From CAYJLA01 sp964371305 (GTDB lineage: Bacteria; Bacillota_I; Bacilli_A; RFN20; CAG-826), in assembly GCA_964371305.1 (NCBI GenBank), contig CAYJLA010000015.1, positions 1-28,118 of the forward strand: DNA of 28,118 bases. Direction: 5' to 3'. The notes beneath the pieces are model-generated. The model was not told the DNA's origin, ran no database searches, and worked only from the letters and a program-made list of their open reading frames with translations. Numbering within the stretch: the stretch's first letter is position 1; every line of letters begins with the position of its first letter. Made by a program: the position numbers and the translations under genes. Of this stretch, positions 7,079 to 15,902 are shown piece by piece.

Positions 7079-7457
7079 TCACGAATGTAATAATTGTGGT
7101 GCGGTACTTGTTAGTAATCAAAGTACATGCAAGTATTGCGGAAGTACTAATCCAAATTATGAAAAACCACTAAAGGAAAAAATATTGAGTGAGTTTTCTT
7201 CTTTACACAGCCAATCAAGTGATCAACAAAAGAAAACAAATGGAACTAGTAGTAAATCAAAAATAGTTGCAGGATTATTACAGATTTTTATACCAATTGG
7301 TATAGGAAGATTTTATATACAAAGCAACACCATTGGAGTTTTGCAACTCATAACTAGTTTTTTGTGGGGTATAGGTTCGATTTGGTCAATAATTGATGGC
7401 ATTATTATTCTAATTGATTCAAACGCTAGAGACGGAAAAGGTAATTTATTAAAATAA
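7071..7457 (+). CDS. Zinc ribbon plus TM2-domain membrane protein
   Basis: The N-terminus has one zinc ribbon, C6-C9 and C20-C23 (CNNCG ... CKYCGS). A Ser/Lys/Gln-rich linker of about 35 residues leads to a TM2 domain: first helix AGLLQIFIPIGIGRFYI, the conserved G-RFY motif, then a second helix ending SIIDGIIIL with the typical W-x-I-I-D-G turn. TM2 proteins often act as small membrane adaptors. The start is ambiguous: ATG at 7059, 7062 or 7071 are in frame; 7071 is preferred because it overlaps the previous stop as ATGAATAA and begins the conserved part. It is last in the cluster, with a terminator 14 nt later. Confidence 0.8.
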   Translation: MNNHECNNCGAVLVSNQSTCKYCGSTNPNYEKPLKEKILSEFSSLHSQSSDQQKKTNGTSSKSKIVAGLLQIFIPIGIGRFYIQSNTIGVLQLITSFLWGIGSIWSIIDGIIILIDSNARDGKGNLLK

Positions 7458-7470
7458 TAGTATAATTATT

Positions 7471-7497
7471 AAGCGGCATAAAAGCCGCTTTTTATAT
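7471..7497 (+). terminator. Rho-independent terminator of the SPFH cluster
   Basis: AAGCGGC (7471-7477), loop ATAAAA, GCCGCTT (7484-7490), then TTTATATT. The most GC-rich stem in the window. Confidence 0.85.
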
Positions 7498-7535
7498 TGG
7501 TGTTATATATAAATATTTATTAATAAATATAATTT

Positions 7536-7544
7536 TGCTATAAT
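7536..7544 (+). promoter_or_regulatory. Extended -10 promoter of the prfA operon
   Basis: TG-c-TATAAT at 7536-7544, a perfect extended -10 without a clear -35. The predicted start near 7551 gives a 16-nt leader carrying the AGGAG SD. Confidence 0.55.
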
Positions 7545-7566
7545 GTTTAAGATTTAGGAGCGCGGT

Positions 7567-8643
7567 ATGGAAGATAATATGAAGAAAAGGCTTGATGCCA
7601 CCGAGATAAGATTTGCAGAGGTAGAAAAAGAAGTTTTGGATGAAAGAAATATGAAGGATAAACGTCTTTATAGAGATTTATCACGTGAGAGAAAAAACTT
7701 ATCTGAAATTGTTGAAAAGTACGATGAATACAAAACAACAGTTTCAAATTTAGAAGATGCTATGATAATGATTGATGATGATGATCAAGAAATAGCAGCA
7801 TTCTCAAAAGAAGAAGCAAAAAACTTAACAGCTAGAAGAGACGAAATTATCGAGGAACTTCGTGTCCTTCTTTTACCAAAAGATCCTGATGCAGATAAAA
7901 ATATTATTGTTGAAATTAGAGGTGCGGCCGGCGGAGATGAGGCGAATATTTTTGCAGGAGATTTATTTAGAATGTATACAAGATATGCAGAAAAACAATC
8001 CTGGAAAATGCAGATGATTGATGAAAATTCTTCAGAATCTGGGGGTTTTGCATACGTTTCTTTTAAAATTAAGGGTGAAGGAGTGTATTCTCAATTAAAG
8101 TTTGAATCAGGCGCGCATAGAGTTCAACGTGTTCCTAGCACAGAGTCTTCAGGAAGAATCCATACATCAACCGCTACAGTTTTAGTTATGCCCGAGGCAG
8201 AAGAAATTGATGTTACTATTAACACAAGTGATTTGCAGGTAGATACATATCGTTCACAGGGTGCTGGTGGTCAAAACGTCAATAAGACAGAATCAGCAGT
8301 TAGAATCACGCACGTTCCAACCGGCATTGTTGTTTCTTGCCAAACAGAAAAATCACAAATTCAAAATAGAGAAATTTGTATGAATATGTTAAGGACAAAA
8401 ATATACCAAACCAAACTTGAAGAACAACAAGAAAAATTAGGTGCAGAAAGAAAACTTAAAGTAGGGCAAGGCGAAAGAAGTGAAAAAATACGTACATATA
8501 ATTATCCTCAAAACAGAGTTACTGATCATAGAATTTCTTTCACGACACAAAAATTAGATCGAATCATGGATGGTGATTTAGGTGAAATCATTGAAGCTCT
8601 AATTCATTTTGATCAAGAAAGTAAAATGCTAGGAGATAATTAA
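7567..8643 (+). CDS. prfA: Peptide chain release factor 1
   Basis: A 358-residue RF1, the normal length. It reads UAA and UAG and triggers peptide release. The catalytic GGQ lies at residues 234-236 in GAGGQNVNKTESAVR. The stop-codon recognition tripeptide region reads RVPSTESSGRIHTS, so the motif is PST (190-192) where most RF1 proteins have PAT or PVT. The N-terminal domain is a coiled coil (residues 1-105) and the rest is the usual RF superdomain. Start ATG 7567 follows AGGAG (7557-7561) by 5 nt. Its stop overlaps the start of prmC, the methyltransferase that modifies this GGQ glutamine. Confidence 0.97.
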   Translation: MEDNMKKRLDATEIRFAEVEKEVLDERNMKDKRLYRDLSRERKNLSEIVEKYDEYKTTVSNLEDAMIMIDDDDQEIAAFSKEEAKNLTARRDEIIEELRVLLLPKDPDADKNIIVEIRGAAGGDEANIFAGDLFRMYTRYAEKQSWKMQMIDENSSESGGFAYVSFKIKGEGVYSQLKFESGAHRVQRVPSTESSGRIHTSTATVLVMPEAEEIDVTINTSDLQVDTYRSQGAGGQNVNKTESAVRITHVPTGIVVSCQTEKSQIQNREICMNMLRTKIYQTKLEEQQEKLGAERKLKVGQGERSEKIRTYNYPQNRVTDHRISFTTQKLDRIMDGDLGEIIEALIHFDQESKMLGDN

Positions 8644-9494
8644 TGCCTACTGTAAAAGAAACATATTTTCGTGCATTTGATGAACTTGGGGGTAGAGATA
8701 TTACTAACCAAGAAATTAGGTTTTTAATAAGCGATCATTTAAAATTAAAAAATGAAAGCGAGTTTTATATCAAATACAATGATGAGATGTCGAATATTGA
8801 AAAGTTTAATGAGAAATTACAACTTTTGTTAAATGGTATGCCTTTAGAGTATGTGACACACAGAACAACTTTTTTAGGACTACACTTTTTTGTTAGAAAG
8901 GGCGTTTTAATTCCAAGGCCAGAAACTGAGGAGTTAGTGTTACTTGCTAAGCATCTTATTATTAAAAAAGAATTTGAGCAGCCGATGAATATTTTGGATA
9001 TGGGGACAGGTAGCGGAGTAATTGCTATATGTATGAAGAAAGTTTTTCAACAATCTAATGTCGTTGCAAGCGATATTTCTTCAAAAGCAATCAACGTTGC
9101 AAAAACTAATATAACAAGACATAAGTTCGATATTAAACTAGTAAAAGGAGCTTACTTCGAACCATTTGATAAAGAACAAAAATTTAATGTAATAATATCT
9201 AATCCACCATATATTCGATACAGAAAAGATATTGATAAAAGAGTTCTTGAACATGAACCGATTAAAGCCTTGATTAATTCTGATGGCAAAAACTTTTATG
9301 AAGAAGTGTTTAAAAGCTATGAAGAATATGTGAAATATCCATGCTTAATGGTTTTTGAAATATGTCCTAAATTGAGGGATACACTTTCTGAAAATATCCA
9401 AAAGTATTTTAAAGACAAGGTTGAAGTATCATTTTACGATGATATTAATGGTAAGTGTAGATTTTTGTCTTTATACATAAAAGAAAAAATTTAA
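8643..9494 (+). CDS. prmC: Release factor glutamine methyltransferase PrmC (HemK)
   Basis: A 283-residue SAM-dependent N5-glutamine methyltransferase that methylates the GGQ motif of release factors. An N-terminal helical domain (about 1-85) is followed by IPRPETEELV (about 97-106), the SAM-binding loop LDMGTGSGV (about 119-127) and the catalytic NPPY at 187-190 that holds the target glutamine. Its ATG shares a base with the prfA stop (TAATG), so the two genes are translationally coupled, matching the enzyme-substrate relation. Both RF1 and RF2 substrates are encoded in this window. Confidence 0.95.
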   Translation: MPTVKETYFRAFDELGGRDITNQEIRFLISDHLKLKNESEFYIKYNDEMSNIEKFNEKLQLLLNGMPLEYVTHRTTFLGLHFFVRKGVLIPRPETEELVLLAKHLIIKKEFEQPMNILDMGTGSGVIAICMKKVFQQSNVVASDISSKAINVAKTNITRHKFDIKLVKGAYFEPFDKEQKFNVIISNPPYIRYRKDIDKRVLEHEPIKALINSDGKNFYEEVFKSYEEYVKYPCLMVFEICPKLRDTLSENIQKYFKDKVEVSFYDDINGKCRFLSLYIKEKI

Positions 9495-9495
9495 T

Positions 9496-10101
9496 ATGAA
9501 AATTTATAACAAAACTGATATTGTTCACTTAGTAAATCATTTAAGTCAAGGTGAGGTTATTGCCTTACCAACTGAAACTGTTTTTGGTTTTGCGATTAAT
9601 TGTACTAGTGAAGTTGCCTTTCAAAAGTTAATGGCGGTCAAAGGTAGAGAAAATTATAAACCATTTACTTTAATGTGCTCTTCCGTTGAAGAAGCGCTGA
9701 ATTTCGTTGATGTTGATAATAAAATAATTTCATTAATGAATTATTTTTCACCAGGCCCTATTACATATATTTTAAGCGCCAAGAAAAATATTCCTCATTG
9801 GATTGATTTTTCCTCAGGTAAAGTTGGAATTCGTATCCCGGATGATAAATTTATACTTGAATTAATAAAATCTAATAAGTCACCTTTATTAGTTCCAAGC
9901 GCTAATAAAGCTGGAGAAAAACCATGTAGTTCTTACGTTGAAATTATTGATAAATTCGAAGGAGAAGTTAGTGCGGTTGTAGAAGGGAATATTGAAAATG
10001 GTGTACCTAGCACGATAATTCTTGTAGATGATGATATAATACTTATAAGAGAGGGAAATCTAAAATTTGAAACAATTAGAAAATATTGGGAGACATTATG
10101 A
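9496..10101 (+). CDS. tsaC: Threonylcarbamoyl-AMP synthase, short TsaC/YrdC type
   Basis: A 201-residue YrdC-fold enzyme that makes threonylcarbamoyl-AMP from Thr, bicarbonate and ATP, for t6A37 of ANN-decoding tRNAs. Motifs: GEVIALPTETVFGFAINC (about 18-35), VKGRENYKPFTLM (about 49-61) and PLLVPSANKAGEKP (about 131-144). PTETVFG replaces the more common PTDTVYG, a conservative change. It lacks the C-terminal Sua5 domain and so is the short form. It starts 1 nt after the prmC stop and ends with TGA overlapping the rpiB start. In Bacillus the equivalent gene (ywlC) also sits between prmC and rpiB. Confidence 0.9.
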   Translation: MKIYNKTDIVHLVNHLSQGEVIALPTETVFGFAINCTSEVAFQKLMAVKGRENYKPFTLMCSSVEEALNFVDVDNKIISLMNYFSPGPITYILSAKKNIPHWIDFSSGKVGIRIPDDKFILELIKSNKSPLLVPSANKAGEKPCSSYVEIIDKFEGEVSAVVEGNIENGVPSTIILVDDDIILIREGNLKFETIRKYWETL

Positions 10102-10535
10102 AATTAGTTATTGGTAGTGATCATGCTGGATTTAAAGCGAAAGACGAGGTAGTTAAAATACTTATTAAAGAAGGACACGAGGTTACAGATGTAGGTACTA
10201 TGTCACTTGCATCAACAAATTATCCTGTTTATGCTATTGAAGCTGCAAATAGAGTCGCAACTGGAGAGGCAGATTTAGGTATATTGATTTGTTCAAGTGG
10301 CGAAGGAATTATGATTGCTGCTAATAAAGTTAAAGGTGTTAGGTGTGGATTAGGTTATAACGATGAGGTTAGTGCCTTATTAAGACAGCATAATGATGCA
10401 AATATGATTGCATTTGGTGCAAATTTTATGACGGTTGAAGAAATCGCTAGAAGAATAAATATTTTTATTAATTCCAAATTTGAACAAGGAAGACATTCAA
10501 CAAGAGTTGATTTAATTAAAGAATACGAAAAGTAG
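10098..10535 (+). CDS. rpiB: Ribose-5-phosphate isomerase B
   Basis: A 145-residue RpiB/LacAB-family isomerase interconverting ribose 5-phosphate and ribulose 5-phosphate. It shows the family N-terminus IGSDHAGFKAK, the active-site CSSGEG with Cys65, His98 in RQHNDANMI, and GRHSTRV near the end. A Cys at 65 and this motif set fit RpiB rather than the galactose-6-P isomerase subunits LacA/LacB, though the two are close. ATG 10098 overlaps the tsaC stop as ATGA; an in-frame TTG at 10086 is not needed. It is the last gene of the prfA operon. Confidence 0.9.
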   Translation: MKLVIGSDHAGFKAKDEVVKILIKEGHEVTDVGTMSLASTNYPVYAIEAANRVATGEADLGILICSSGEGIMIAANKVKGVRCGLGYNDEVSALLRQHNDANMIAFGANFMTVEEIARRINIFINSKFEQGRHSTRVDLIKEYEK

Positions 10536-10567
10536 TATAAATTAATATTTTCACAATAATAGTACTG

Positions 10568-11716
10568 ATGAGTACGTATTTTAAGTGTGAGAAATGTAAT
10601 AATGACAATAAGGACTTACTAGGAGTTTTAAACGGTAAAGTATATTGTCGAAAATGTATAAGTTATAACGGCAAAAAAGTTAATTATATGTCAAAACAAC
10701 CTCGAGATGTCACTTTAAAATTAGATTATAAACTTACTCATGATCAAGAAAATATATCCAATAAGCTTGTTAGAAATTTTATTTACAAAAAGAATACATT
10801 AGTTCATGCAGTCTGTGGAGCCGGCAAGACAGAAATAGTTTATGAAGTCATATTATATTGTCTAGGTAAAGGTGGGCAAGTTGGTTTTGCCACACCAAGA
10901 AAAGATGTTGTTATTGAACTTTACCCTCGAATTAAAGATGCTTTTCCTAACATTGACATTGTTTGTGTTTATGGCGAGCATACAAGTAAATTAGAAGGTG
11001 ATATTATAATACTAACAACCCATCAATTATACCGCTATAGTAATTTTTTTGATCTACTTATTGTTGATGAAGTTGATGCTTTTCCATTTCATGGAGATGA
11101 CATGTTGAATGTATTTTTTGAAAAAAGTATAAAAGGAAACTATATTTGGATGAGCGCTACACCCCAAGTAGATGTAATAAATAAGTTTAGTATGGGTAAC
11201 AATGAGGTAATTAGTTTGTATAAAAGATTTCATATGCAAGATATACCTGTACCACAAATTTGTGTGGGCGTGGGTATTGTAAAAATTTTTATGCTGATTA
11301 AGAAGTTGCATTTTTATAAGTTGAACAAAAAACCAGTTATGATTTTTGTTCCTACAATTGATGAATGCGAAAGTTTGTTTAGTATAATAAAACTATTCAT
11401 TTCCGGTGGAGCACGAGTACATTCTAAGTGCAAAAATAGAATTGAAATAATCTCAAATTTTAAACAATTTAATTATACATATCTGGTTACAACAGCAGTA
11501 TTAGAAAGAGGGGTAACGATTAAAGATGTTCAAGTCATTGTTTATAAGGCAAATCATAAACTGTATACAAAGGAAAGTTTGATACAAATATCTGGAAGAG
11601 TTGGAAGAAAAATAGGTGCAACAAAAGGCGATGTAATATTCCTCTCTTCAAAGGTAACACACTATATGAAGGAGGCAGTTCATGAAATTGAGTTCGCTAA
11701 TAAAACAAATAAATAA
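10568..11716 (+). CDS. comFA: ComFA-like DNA helicase/translocase for competence
   Basis: A 382-residue superfamily 2 helicase with an N-terminal zinc finger (C7, C10, C27, C30). Walker A is CGAGKTE (83-89), the DExD box is DEVD (167-170), SATP is motif III, ERGVTIKDVQ motif V and QISGRVGRK motif VI. This domain order is that of ComFA, the ATPase that pulls transforming single-stranded DNA through the ComEC channel. It is shorter than Bacillus ComFA (about 460), mainly at the N-terminus. No SD precedes the ATG; an AATAAT box (10555-10560) could give a near-leaderless start. comFC overlaps its end by 35 nt, as in many Bacilli. Confidence 0.9.
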   Translation: MSTYFKCEKCNNDNKDLLGVLNGKVYCRKCISYNGKKVNYMSKQPRDVTLKLDYKLTHDQENISNKLVRNFIYKKNTLVHAVCGAGKTEIVYEVILYCLGKGGQVGFATPRKDVVIELYPRIKDAFPNIDIVCVYGEHTSKLEGDIIILTTHQLYRYSNFFDLLIVDEVDAFPFHGDDMLNVFFEKSIKGNYIWMSATPQVDVINKFSMGNNEVISLYKRFHMQDIPVPQICVGVGIVKIFMLIKKLHFYKLNKKPVMIFVPTIDECESLFSIIKLFISGGARVHSKCKNRIEIISNFKQFNYTYLVTTAVLERGVTIKDVQVIVYKANHKLYTKESLIQISGRVGRKIGATKGDVIFLSSKVTHYMKEAVHEIEFANKTNK

Positions 11717-12332
11717 TTATTTAGTATCTTCAAAAGAAAAAGTGTGCAAATGTTGCTTAGAATATTCAAAAAATGTCAATTTTACAACGGTAAGTTCTTT
11801 TGATATATTCATATGTAACGATTGTTTCTTACAACTTAAACCAATATTTATAAAAGAAAGACGTGAAGGTTTTGATTGTTTATTTTTGTATGAATATTCT
11901 GACTTTATAAAGGAAAAAATCCAATTGTTGAAGATGTATAAAGACATTGAAATTGCACCAATATTTTTAATAAAATTTGTCTATTTGTTAAGAGTTTTAT
12001 ACTACAAATACTATATTGTTTTAGCCCCTTCATTTGTAAAAGAAAATCAATTAAATCATCTGTATGAAATGACCAAAATTTTAAGATTAAAATACATTGA
12101 TGTCCTATATAAAACAAAAGACATAAAACAAAGCAATTTAAATTACAATGAAAGGCAATCCATTGGAAGGGCTATTAGCTGTAAGGAGATGAGTTTAAAA
12201 GGCAAGAATATATTATTTATTGATGATGTATTTACGACCGGAGCCACTGCAAAAGCGTGTTTAAAACACTTAAAAGAACTGCAACCAAATAAAGTCCAAG
12301 CGTTGTTTATATCTAAAACAAAAGATATTTAA
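11682..12332 (+). CDS. comFC: ComFC-like phosphoribosyltransferase-fold competence protein
   Basis: A 216-residue protein with an N-terminal zinc motif (C22, C24/C25 with C45 and C48) and a C-terminal PRTase domain whose PRPP loop is DDVFTTGAT (181-189), preceded by the strand NILFI. ComFC is the partner of ComFA in DNA uptake, and its enzymatic activity is not settled. The ATG is preceded by a perfect AAGGAGG. The gene starts inside comFA, so the two are translationally coupled. The N-terminal half is more divergent than the PRTase part. Confidence 0.9.
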   Translation: MKLSSLIKQINNYLVSSKEKVCKCCLEYSKNVNFTTVSSFDIFICNDCFLQLKPIFIKERREGFDCLFLYEYSDFIKEKIQLLKMYKDIEIAPIFLIKFVYLLRVLYYKYYIVLAPSFVKENQLNHLYEMTKILRLKYIDVLYKTKDIKQSNLNYNERQSIGRAISCKEMSLKGKNILFIDDVFTTGATAKACLKHLKELQPNKVQALFISKTKDI

Positions 12333-12375
12333 TTAATTCTATTCAAAAGTAACATTTATTATAAATAAATAACGA

Positions 12376-12405
12376 TTGATTCTATATATTATAAAATGGT
12401 AAAAT
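12376..12405 (+). promoter_or_regulatory. Candidate secA promoter
   Basis: TTGATT (12376-12381), 18-nt spacer, TAAAAT (12400-12405), predicted start near 12412, 18-nt leader with GAGG. The 97-nt comFC-secA gap contains no gene. Confidence 0.4.
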
Positions 12406-12429
12406 ATCAATACGTATGTGAGGTAGATT

Positions 12430-14805
12430 ATGTCAAATTTTATTGAAAAAATATTCCGATTCGATAAACGATTATTAAAAAAATATGAAAAGCAAAGTTT
12501 GCAAGTTATTAAGTATGAAGATGCGATGGCAAAACTTAGTGACGATGAGTTAAGATCAAAAACACAATATTTTAAAGATTTATTAGCTAGTGGAAAAACG
12601 CTTGATGATATTAAGTATGAGGCTTTTGCTGTATCAAGAGAAGCTGCAAAAAGAACATTAGGACAATTTCCTTTTAAAGTTCAAATTATCGGAGCTTTAG
12701 TTTTACATGCTGGCGATGTTGCTGAAATGAAAACTGGTGAGGGTAAAACACTTACTGCCACAATGGCCGTTTATTTAAATGCGCTTTCTGGTAATGGCGT
12801 ACACGTTGTTACAGTAAATGAATATCTTGCTTCTCGTGATGCTGAATGGATGGGTCAAATTTATAGATTTTTAGGTTTGACAGTTGGATGTAATTTAAGA
12901 GAAAAAACTACATCAGAGAAGAAAGAAGCTTATTTGTGCGACATTACATATACAACAAATGCAGAGTTAGGTTTTGATTACTTAAGAGATAACATGTCTC
13001 CAACTGTAGATAGACGTGTACTAAGAGGATTAAACTTTACTGTTATTGATGAAGCCGACTCAATTTTAATTGATGAATCAAGAACCCCACTTATTATTTC
13101 TGGGGGAAGTAAAGCGTCTCCATCTCAATATAACGTTGCTGATAGATTTGTTAAGATGCTTAAAAAGGAAAAAGACTTCACAATTGATATAAAACAAAAA
13201 ACAGTTAACTTAACTGATGAAGGGAATATTAAAGCTGAAAGAATGTTTGGTATCAAAAATTTATATGATCCAGAACATAACGAATTAGTACATAGAATAC
13301 ATCAAGCACTTAAAGCTAATTTTATATTTGCACGTGATGTTGAATACATGGTCGATGCAGAAAAAACTATTCAATTAATTGACCAATTTACTGGTCGTGT
13401 TATGAAAGGTAGAGAATATAGTGATGGTTTACAACAAGCTATCCAAGCTAAAGAGGGCGTTGAGATTAAAACTGAAACTATAACACTTGCGACAATTACA
13501 TATCAAAACTTCTTTAGGTTGTATACAAAAAATGCTGGGATGACCGGTACTGCTAAAACTGAAGAAGAAGAGTTTAGAAAAATTTACAACATGAAAGTTG
13601 TTCAAATACCAACTAATAGACCGATTACTAGAGAGGACGCCACTGATTTTATTTATGCACACGACCGTCATAAATATCCAGCACTTGTTAAAGAAGTGAA
13701 GGAAAGACACGAAAAAGGTCAACCAATTCTTATTGGCACAACTTCTGTTGAATCTTCTGAAATAGTTGCAAATGTTTTAGAACAAGCTGGGTTAAAATTT
13801 GAAGTTCTTAATGCTAAAAATCATGCTCGCGAAGCTGAAATTATTGCCCTTGCTGGTAATAAAGGGCAAATTACAATTGCTACTAATATGGCTGGTCGTG
13901 GTACCGACATTAAGTTAAGTGATGAAGTTAAAGCACTTGGTGGTCTTTGCGTATTTGGCACTGAAAGAAATGAGTCAAGACGTATTGATAACCAATTAAG
14001 AGGTCGTAGTGGACGCCAAGGTGATCCTGGCTTTACACGTTTTTACGTCTCTATGGATGATAGTTTAATGAAACGATTTGCACCCGAAAGAATGGTAAAT
14101 TTCTTAGAAACACTCGGAGACCAACCACTTGAGTCCGGACTTGTTGCTAATGTTATTACTGGTGCACAAAAACAAATCGAAGGTAAAAACTTTGATATTA
14201 GAAAAAACCTACTAGATTATGATGATGTTTTAGCAAAACAAAGAAATATTATTTATACAAGAAGGGATAGAATTCTCTTTGCAGAAGAAATATCTGACTT
14301 AATTAATGAAGTGTTTGAAATTACTGGTAATTCACTTGCTCTTAAAGCAGTTCCTGTTGATTCCAACGATGGCACTATTGATGGAGAACTTTTACGCAAA
14401 GTTGTTGAACCAAGATTTCTTCCTGATGGAACATTACCTATACAAACATATGATGAATCGCCAGTTGATGAAGCAGGTCCTGATATAACTGATACCCTAT
14501 ATGATGCATACTTAGTACGTAGAAAAGAATGGGGCAGTGAAGTCGCTTCTAATGTAGAAAGACAAATCATCCTTCAGACAATTGATCAAAACTGGACTAA
14601 ACATATTGATACTATGTCTTCTTTAAGAGAAGGAATTCACTTAAGAAGTTATGCAAACACTAATCCATTACAAGATTATGTAAACGAAGGATATGATTTA
14701 TTTAGAACTATGATGGATGCAATTTCAGTTGACGTAGTATTTAAGTTATTAAATGTCATTGTGCAAGTTAAAAAACCAGACGAAGTAGAAGAAAATAAGG
14801 AATAA
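12430..14805 (+). CDS. secA: Preprotein translocase ATPase SecA
   Basis: A 791-residue motor that drives secretory proteins through SecYEG. It has Walker A MKTGEGKT (100-107), DEAD-type box DEAD (207-210), the cross-linking domain after residue 230, GMTGTAKTEEEEF, AGRGTDIKL and QLRGRSGRQGDPG (motif VI). The helical scaffold and wing follow to residue 785. The C-terminal tail is short and acidic (KKPDEVEENKE). The Cys-rich zinc tail found in longer SecA proteins is absent, as in many low-GC lineages. SD GAGG is 7 nt upstream of the ATG. secA and prfB are adjacent in Bacillus too. secG lies at 23870 in this window. Confidence 0.98.
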   Translation: MSNFIEKIFRFDKRLLKKYEKQSLQVIKYEDAMAKLSDDELRSKTQYFKDLLASGKTLDDIKYEAFAVSREAAKRTLGQFPFKVQIIGALVLHAGDVAEMKTGEGKTLTATMAVYLNALSGNGVHVVTVNEYLASRDAEWMGQIYRFLGLTVGCNLREKTTSEKKEAYLCDITYTTNAELGFDYLRDNMSPTVDRRVLRGLNFTVIDEADSILIDESRTPLIISGGSKASPSQYNVADRFVKMLKKEKDFTIDIKQKTVNLTDEGNIKAERMFGIKNLYDPEHNELVHRIHQALKANFIFARDVEYMVDAEKTIQLIDQFTGRVMKGREYSDGLQQAIQAKEGVEIKTETITLATITYQNFFRLYTKNAGMTGTAKTEEEEFRKIYNMKVVQIPTNRPITREDATDFIYAHDRHKYPALVKEVKERHEKGQPILIGTTSVESSEIVANVLEQAGLKFEVLNAKNHAREAEIIALAGNKGQITIATNMAGRGTDIKLSDEVKALGGLCVFGTERNESRRIDNQLRGRSGRQGDPGFTRFYVSMDDSLMKRFAPERMVNFLETLGDQPLESGLVANVITGAQKQIEGKNFDIRKNLLDYDDVLAKQRNIIYTRRDRILFAEEISDLINEVFEITGNSLALKAVPVDSNDGTIDGELLRKVVEPRFLPDGTLPIQTYDESPVDEAGPDITDTLYDAYLVRRKEWGSEVASNVERQIILQTIDQNWTKHIDTMSSLREGIHLRSYANTNPLQDYVNEGYDLFRTMMDAISVDVVFKLLNVIVQVKKPDEVEENKE

Positions 14806-14806
14806 G

Positions 14807-15902
14807 ATGAAAGAGATTAGAGATTTAAGTATTGAACTAGAAAGTTTAAACGAAATAGTATCTAAGCTCGGTGAACGTCTTTGACTACGATAACTTAATT
14901 AAACAACAAAAAGAATTAGAATGTAAAATGCAGCAAGAAAGTTTTTGGGATGACCAAAAACTCGCTTTGTCTATTACTAATGAATATAACTCCATTAAAG
15001 AAAATACTGATAAATATAGTGAAATCAGTAATTTAGTAGCGGAATTGACACAATTAATTGAAGGTTTGGATTCCTTAGAAGAGGAATATGTTTTTGCAAG
15101 AGAGCTTTTAAATGACTTAACAAAGAAAGTTTCTAATTTACAAAACGAATTATTATTTTCGGATCCGCTCGATAAACTAAATGCAATAGTTGAAGTACAC
15201 TGTGGCGCAGGCGGAGTAGAAGCACAAGATTGGGCTGATATGTTATATAGAATGTATGTAAGATGGGCAGAAAAACACCACTATAAAATGAAAGTGATGT
15301 CTTTTCAAAATGGTGAAGAAGCCGGAATTAAGAGTGTTACATTAAAAATTTCAGGTAAGAATATATATGGTCTATTAAAAGGTGAAAAAGGTGTTCATAG
15401 ACTTGTAAGAATATCGCCATTTGATTCCAATTCCAGGCGACATACTTCATTTGCCTCAGTTAAAATTATTCCTGAATTCAAAGAAAATATTGATATAGAG
15501 ATTCTTGATAAAGATTTAAGAATTGATACTTTTCGCGCAGGTGGTGCAGGTGGACAAAATGTTAACAAAGTTTCTTCTGCAGTCAGGATAACACATCTAC
15601 CAAGTAAGATTGTTGTTTCCTCTCAAATTGAAAGAAGTCAATTACTTAACAAAGAAACTTGCATGGAAATGTTAAAAGCTCAACTTTATGAAAGAGCATT
15701 AGAAGAAAAAAAGAAAAAACTTAATAATATTGTTGGAGAAGAGAAAGACATTGAATGGGGTTCTCAAATTAAATCTTATGTTTTTTGCCCTTATACTATG
15801 GTCAAAGATCATAGAACTGGTTATAGCGTCAATAATGTTGCTGCTGTAATGGATGGAGATATTGATGATTTTTTATATGCATACTTAGGAGGTAATAGAT
15901 AA
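14807..15902 (+). CDS. prfB: Peptide chain release factor 2 (programmed +1 frameshift)
   Basis: The gene is in two frames. Zero-frame codons 1-25 (MKEIRDLSIELESLNEIVSK...) end at an in-frame TGA, codon 26 at 14882-14884. A +1 shift on CTT-TGA-C continues from GAC at 14883 with DYDNLIKQQKELECKM. The total is 364 residues, matching normal RF2. The domain carries SPF (203-205) for UGA/UAA recognition and GGQ at 248-250. ATG 14807 is 1 nt after the secA stop and is preceded by AAGGA. The frameshift makes RF2 synthesis depend on RF2 level (family knowledge). An ATG at 14871 inside the second frame would lose the conserved N-terminus and is not the start. Confidence 0.95.
14870..14885 (+). promoter_or_regulatory. 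prfB programmed +1 frameshift site
   Basis: GGTGA (14870-14874), 4 nt, CTT (14879-14881), TGA (14882-14884), C. The slippery CTT-TGAC is canonical. The stimulatory SD here is GGTGA rather than the usual AGGGGG; it can pair with UCACC within the conserved 16S 3' end. TGA is codon 26, as in E. coli. Confidence 0.9.

Noticed and set aside
14253..14570. 105-codon reverse frame in secA
   Set aside because: Antisense to a well-conserved SecA region, with no SD.
14871..15902. prfB starting at ATG 14871
   Set aside because: It would lack the first 25 residues, which are recovered by the canonical CTT-TGA-C frameshift.
12430..15902. Genetic code 4 (TGA = Trp) as in Mollicutes
   Set aside because: RF2 is present, several genes end in TGA and Trp is encoded by TGG throughout.
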